Assembly: GCA_001771615.1 (NCBI GenBank)
Contig: MEUF01000006.1
Span: 8,249 to 24,615, forward strand
Direction of reading: 5' to 3'
From: a candidate division WOR-1 bacterium RIFOXYB2_FULL_48_7
Lineage (GTDB): Bacteria; Margulisbacteria; WOR-1; O2-12-FULL-45-9; XYB2-FULL-48-7
DNA length: 16,367 bases
The stretch's first letter is position 1, and each line of letters begins with the position of its first letter. This document shows, piece by piece, positions 13,314 through 16,367 of the stretch. The notes under the pieces are model-generated. The model worked only from the letters and a program-made list of their open reading frames with translations. It ran no database searches and had not been told where the DNA came from. A program made the position numbers and the translations under genes.

Positions 13314-14699
13314 ATGTCAGAAATTTTAGATTTAAATTCTATTTGGAGTGAAGTCGTCCCGGCTATGGAGAAAAGCCTTAACCGGCCGATTTATGAAACC
13401 TTGATTTCTTCCACCAAGCCTCTCTCCTTTGTCGACGGCAGATTTGAAGCAGCCGTGCCAAACGAAGTGGTTAAAAACTGGCTCTCCAAGCATTGCCTGA
13501 CCTTGTTAGAACAGGAGCTGCGCCAATTGGGGCTGGAAGTCACGACCGTCGCCTTTGTTGTGGGCCCGGAAAGCCTTTTTCAAACCCCGCCATTTGATCC
13601 GGCCCATAATGTTGAGCCGACCATTCGAAAACCAATCCACTCTGGCGCCCTTCAGCTTAACCAGAGATACACCTTTGAAACATATGTTGTTGGCCATGGC
13701 AACCGCTTTGCCCACGCAGCCGCACTGGCGGTGGCCGAAAGTCCGGCCAATGCCTATAACCCGTTTTTCCTGTATGGCGGGGTGGGCCTGGGCAAAACAC
13801 ACCTCATGCAAGCTATTGGCCATCGTGTCTTGGCAACCAATCCTCGGGCCAAAATTCTATATACTTCCTCCGAAATGTTTACCAATGAACTGATCAACTC
13901 AATCCGAGATGATAAGACAATCCAATTTAGGAATAAATTTCGCAATATTGATGTCTTGATGATTGATGATATTCAATTTATTGCCGGTAAAGAACGGACC
14001 CAGGAAGAGTTTTTTCACACCTTTAATGCCCTGTATGAATCGAATAAACAGATCATCGTCAACTCTGATCGTCCACCCAAAGAAATGACCACCCTGGAGG
14101 AGCGCTTGCGCTCCCGCTTTGAGTGGGGACTGACCGCCGACCTTCAAGCGCCGGACCTGGAAACAAGGATCGCCATTCTGAAAAAGAAAGCCGAATTAAG
14201 CGGCATCGTTGTGCCTGATGAAATACTTAATTTTATTGCTGAAAAAATCGCCTCCAACATTCGCAAGCTTGAGGGGGCACTTATTAGGGTGGTGGCCTTT
14301 TCCTCGTTAACGGGGAAAGAAATTTCGCAGCCCCTGGTTGAACATGTTATCCGCGATATTTTATCCCCACAGAACGAGAAAACCAACCTATCCATTGAAA
14401 TGATTAAAAAACTTACTGCCGACTTCTTTAAAGTTGGGCAAGATGACCTGTCAGCTAAAATCCGAACCAAAGATATTGTTAATGCCCGCCAGGTCGCCAT
14501 GTATCTTTCGCGGGAGTTGACCGGGGCATCATTGCCAAAAATTGGCACCGAATTTGGCGGTCGCGATCACACAACGGTTCTTCATGCCTGTGAAAAAATT
14601 AGAGGGGACCTGAAGACAAATCCTGCCTTGGATGAAGCGGTCAGAAGCCTGAAAATCACAGCCAAGAAATACACAGCCCAGCCTGTGCAAAACTTATAA
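13314..14699 (+). CDS. dnaA: Chromosomal replication initiator protein DnaA
   Basis: A 461-residue AAA+ initiator that binds DnaA boxes and melts oriC. Domain I covers about residues 1-85, a linker about 86-115, and the AAA+ core has Walker A GGVGLGKTH (155-163), Walker B VLMIDDIQF (214-222) and the LRSRFEWGL arginine-finger region (265-273). The C-terminal domain IV has the helix-turn-helix NARQVAMYLSREL and the DnaA signature GGRDHTTVLHACEKI (415-429). I chose the ATG at 13314: the preceding in-frame extension to 13149 runs through the divergent promoters and the rpmH start and is not DnaA-like. The ribosome site is weak. The + strand of this gene carries more C than G, unlike dnaN. Confidence 0.97.
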   Translation: MSEILDLNSIWSEVVPAMEKSLNRPIYETLISSTKPLSFVDGRFEAAVPNEVVKNWLSKHCLTLLEQELRQLGLEVTTVAFVVGPESLFQTPPFDPAHNVEPTIRKPIHSGALQLNQRYTFETYVVGHGNRFAHAAALAVAESPANAYNPFFLYGGVGLGKTHLMQAIGHRVLATNPRAKILYTSSEMFTNELINSIRDDKTIQFRNKFRNIDVLMIDDIQFIAGKERTQEEFFHTFNALYESNKQIIVNSDRPPKEMTTLEERLRSRFEWGLTADLQAPDLETRIAILKKKAELSGIVVPDEILNFIAEKIASNIRKLEGALIRVVAFSSLTGKEISQPLVEHVIRDILSPQNEKTNLSIEMIKKLTADFFKVGQDDLSAKIRTKDIVNARQVAMYLSRELTGASLPKIGTEFGGRDHTTVLHACEKIRGDLKTNPALDEAVRSLKITAKKYTAQPVQNL

Positions 14700-14782
14700 G
14701 ATTTGATTTATTAACAAGCTTCTCGGGTGGCCTGTGTTTATTTCTTGTTTCTTTTTGTTGGATTTGTGCGGTAAATTTGCGT

Positions 14783-14798
14783 TGTTAACATATTAACA
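14783..14798. repeat. TGTTAA/TTAACA inverted repeat in the candidate oriC
   Basis: TGTTAACATATTAACA: 6-bp arms around CATA. The first half is itself the palindrome TGTTAACA. It lies upstream of the AT-rich tract and could be a protein-binding site. Confidence 0.4.
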
Positions 14799-14804
14799 GC
14801 CTCT

Positions 14805-14832
14805 TTTACTACTATTTTAAATATATTATAAT
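14805..14832 (+). promoter_or_regulatory. Probable dnaN promoter
   Basis: TTTACT (14805-14810, 4 of 6 matches) and a perfect TATAAT (14827-14832) with a 16-nt spacer. The start would be near 14839, directly before the DnaA box. In such AT-rich DNA a TATAAT can be chance. Confidence 0.45.
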
Positions 14833-14837
14833 AATAA
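14829..14837 (+). other. DnaA-trio-like TAA triplets
   Basis: TAATAATAA, i.e. three 3'-AAT-5' units when read outward from the DnaA box at 14842-14850, separated from it by the 4-nt GAGC. This matches the box/GC/trio layout described for the Bacillus subtilis unwinding element. Confidence 0.4.
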
Positions 14838-14841
14838 GAGC

Positions 14842-14850
14842 TGTGAATAA
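14842..14850 (-). promoter_or_regulatory. DnaA box TTATTCACA in the candidate oriC / dnaN leader
   Basis: TGTGAATAA on the + strand, TTATTCACA on the minus strand, a full match to TTATNCACA. It lies between the AT-rich tract and the dnaN ribosome site, so DnaA bound here could both melt the origin and affect dnaN transcription. Confidence 0.65.
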
Positions 14851-14867
14851 GGGGAAAGGGGTGGAAA

Positions 14868-16007
14868 ATGGAATTTACTTGTGAAAAAAGGGACTTACAA
14901 AGCGGGGTAGGGGCAGTTGAAAAAATTGTTACCACAAGAAGCGCTTTGCCGATCATTGCAAACATTCTTTTTGAAATCGGGAAGTCTGGCGTAAAGTTAT
15001 CGGCTAACAATTTGGAAATGGGTATGGAGCTCTCCGTCAAAGCGACAACGCAAAAAGAGGGTTCATTTCTATTACCAGCGAAAACTTTGAGTGGGATTGT
15101 CTCAAAACTACCAGAAACAACCGTCACTTTTAAAGTCAGTGAGAATAGACAAGTAAAAATTACATACGATAAATCACAATTCAATCTTCATTCTCTGCCG
15201 CCAGATGAATTTCCGGTCCTGCCAAAGGTCAAAGATGGCAAAAGCTTTAGCCTTGAGGCAAAAGTTCTTAGTAAAATGATTAAGCAGACCATATTTGCCG
15301 TTTCCAGCAGTGAAGATAAATATACTTTAACCGGCGTGATGATTGAGACCGGAAAATCACCAATCAGTGGCGAGAGCTCAAACATCAGGCTTGTTGCCAC
15401 CGACGGTTATCGCCTGGCAAAAAGCGGCTCTAAGGTCGCCAATCTGGCTGATGTTGCTGTTAACGCAATTGTTCCGGCCAGGGCGCTTCAGGAGTTGGTG
15501 AAATTAATTGACAGCAATAAAGATGGCCAGGTCAAAGTAACTATTTCTAACGAACAAATAAGCTTTAATTTTCATGATGTTTATATTGTTTCACGCCTTA
15601 TTCAGGGACAATTTCCTGATTATAAGCAGGTTATCCCCAAGAAGTTTTCAACACGTGTATTAGTCAAGACCGAAGAATTACATCGCTCAGCGGAGAGGGC
15701 GGCGGTCATCGCCTCCGGTTCTGCTAATGTGACAAGTTTTGAGGTAAAGGGCGGGAAAATTACCATTTCCGCCCATACGCCGGATGTTGGCAGCATTGAA
15801 GAAGTAATTGAAGCAGAAATCAAGGGGACAGAAAAGGCTCGGGTCTCTTTTAATGTTAGATTGATTAACGATGTCTTATCGGTTGTGGAGAGCGATAATG
15901 TCGCCATCGAGTTGGGTGAGGGCTTGAGCCCCGGAGTCATCCGGCCAGATGGTGGAGATGATTATTTATATCTGGTGATGCCGATCAGGACCCAAGAGGC
16001 GGCCTAA
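14868..16007 (+). CDS. dnaN: DNA polymerase III subunit beta (sliding clamp)
   Basis: A 379-residue beta clamp that tethers the replicative polymerase to DNA. It begins MEFTCEKRDLQSGVGAVEKIV, continues TRSALPIIANILFEI, then shows LRLVATDGYRLA-like (SSNIRLVATDGYRLAKSG) in the middle domain and RLIQGQFPDYKQVIPKKF. It ends with the family's DGGDDYLYLVMPIR. Length and three-domain layout are normal, and the hydrophobic-pocket C-terminus MPIR is preserved. The ATG has a purine-rich AAGGGGTGG just upstream. It follows dnaA after the candidate oriC and abuts the DUF721 gene, with no spacer between its TAA and the next ATG. Confidence 0.97.
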   Translation: MEFTCEKRDLQSGVGAVEKIVTTRSALPIIANILFEIGKSGVKLSANNLEMGMELSVKATTQKEGSFLLPAKTLSGIVSKLPETTVTFKVSENRQVKITYDKSQFNLHSLPPDEFPVLPKVKDGKSFSLEAKVLSKMIKQTIFAVSSSEDKYTLTGVMIETGKSPISGESSNIRLVATDGYRLAKSGSKVANLADVAVNAIVPARALQELVKLIDSNKDGQVKVTISNEQISFNFHDVYIVSRLIQGQFPDYKQVIPKKFSTRVLVKTEELHRSAERAAVIASGSANVTSFEVKGGKITISAHTPDVGSIEEVIEAEIKGTEKARVSFNVRLINDVLSVVESDNVAIELGEGLSPGVIRPDGGDDYLYLVMPIRTQEAA

Positions 16008-16295
16008 ATGCCCGAGCAGTTGGGGAATATTCTCAAACATTTTTCTCCTGATATGGTTAGAACGGTCAACGCCTGCCGTCAGTTGGATATCTGGCAGAAA
16101 ATTGTCGATGAAAGAATCGGGAAAAACACCGAAGCAATAAAAATCAAGGATCGGGTGTTGCATGTCTCGACCTCAACACCGACCTGGGCCCAGGAATTAA
16201 ACTTTTTGAAGAATGAAATAGTGATGAAATTTAACAATCAGGCCGGGGCCGAAGTAATAATTGATATTCGATTTAAACCCAACGGAGGAGTTTGA
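16008..16295 (+). CDS. DUF721 / DciA-like protein
   Basis: A 95-residue protein of the DUF721 family, whose DciA members act in loading or operating the replicative helicase DnaB in bacteria lacking DnaC/DnaI. The fold pattern is visible: an N-terminal helix, VNACRQLDIWQKIVDERIGKN (the usual WxxIVG-like core), then the strand-rich IKDRVLHVSTSTPTWAQELNFLKNEIV, which resembles the family's L.V.v.s..waqeL segment. The ATG directly follows the dnaN TAA, and GGAGGAG at its 3' end serves as the gyrB ribosome site. Position between dnaN and gyrB is typical, though recF normally lies here too. The family call rests on pattern and context. Confidence 0.82.
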   Translation: MPEQLGNILKHFSPDMVRTVNACRQLDIWQKIVDERIGKNTEAIKIKDRVLHVSTSTPTWAQELNFLKNEIVMKFNNQAGAEVIIDIRFKPNGGV

Positions 16296-16297
16296 TA

Positions 16298-16367
16298 ATG
16301 GTAAAACAAAAAGACAACTCTTCATATGACGCTTCTAAAATCAAGATTTTAGGCGGCATTGAGGCGG
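16298..16367 (+). CDS. gyrB: DNA gyrase subunit B, N-terminal start (3'-truncated by window edge)
   Basis: The first 23 residues are visible. They contain YDASKIKILGGIEA, the beginning of the conserved GyrB/ParE N-terminus (YDAxxIxVLxGLEAVRxRPGMYIG), just before the ATPase domain. The ATG at 16298 follows the DUF721 stop by 2 nt and has GGAGGAG about 8 nt upstream. The rest of the gene is outside the window. ParE is a formal alternative, but the dnaA-dnaN context favours GyrB. Confidence 0.9.
   Translation, partial: MVKQKDNSSYDASKIKILGGIEA

Larger units (their letters stand above)
14700..14867. other. Candidate replication origin (oriC), dnaA-dnaN spacer
   Basis: This 168-nt spacer holds the palindromic TGTTAA/TTAACA element, an AT-rich tract (14804-14837), TAA triplets, a short GAGC element and a DnaA box, in that order, before dnaN. 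The dnaA-dnaN spacer is the commonest oriC position. In rows I counted by hand, the + strand is C-rich in dnaA and G-rich in dnaN, which fits a skew switch here. Only one good DnaA box is visible, fewer than usual. Confidence 0.6.

Noticed and set aside
14361..14369. TTATCCCCA in dnaA, and the same 9-mer at 15631-15639 in dnaN, as DnaA boxes
   Set aside because: Both have C in place of A at position 7 of the consensus, lie inside codons, and are not clustered with good boxes.
14713..14749. AACAAG...CTTGTT repeat after dnaA as a terminator
   Set aside because: The arms are only 6 bp with a loop of about 25 nt and little GC, so a stable terminator hairpin is unlikely.
15587..15595. Half parS-like TGTTTCACG inside dnaN
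   Set aside because: The second half (CCTTATT) does not match, so the palindrome needed for ParB binding is missing.

Overview
The window is a chromosomal replication-origin neighbourhood from a diderm (lipid A-making) bacterium of moderate GC content. It is densely packed: there is no gene-free stretch over 300 bases, and the largest spacers are dnaA-dnaN (168 nt) and rpmH-dnaA (119 nt). Several traits suggest an uncultured candidate-phylum lineage rather than a standard proteobacterium: a single-ORF FabZ-LpxA fusion, a short YidC without a periplasmic domain, no recF between dnaN and gyrB, and a VanW-family gene leading the lpx cluster. Something like the Margulisbacteria/Saganbacteria group is possible, but this is a low-confidence guess made without any database search.

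Left block (1-8994, + strand). The window opens in the 3' end of tuf (EF-Tu). A VanW-family envelope protein, lpxC, a fabZ-lpxA fusion and lpxB follow, mostly with 4-nt ATGA overlaps, so they look like one operon. After lpxB come an unrecognised protein with a twin-arginine-like N-terminus, a DegT-family aminotransferase, a Gfo/Idh/MocA oxidoreductase and the site-2 protease RseP. The aminotransferase/oxidoreductase pair beside lpxA/lpxB matches the GnnB/GnnA arrangement that makes UDP-GlcNAc3N. The likely product is therefore lipid A with amide-linked primary acyl chains. lpxD and the later Raetz-pathway genes are not in the window.

Middle block (8968-13194, - strand). This is the classic origin-flanking cluster rpmH-rnpA-yidD-yidC-jag-mnmE, followed by folD. 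It is driven by a perfect-consensus sigma70-type promoter upstream of rpmH. It carries three parS-type 16-mers (two in the yidD-yidC gap, one in the jag-mnmE gap), although parA and parB are absent here. Two perfect DnaA boxes sit in the 36-nt mnmE-folD gap, and a third lies inside folD.

Right block (13314-16367, + strand). dnaA, dnaN, a DUF721/DciA-like gene and the start of gyrB. The dnaA-dnaN spacer is the best oriC candidate. It holds a DnaA box, a short GC element, TAA triplets resembling DnaA-trios and an AT-rich tract, and hand-counted G/C composition changes sign across it. If that is correct, the rpmH-to-folD cluster and dnaN-gyrB run with their replication forks, while dnaA and the whole lpx block run head-on.
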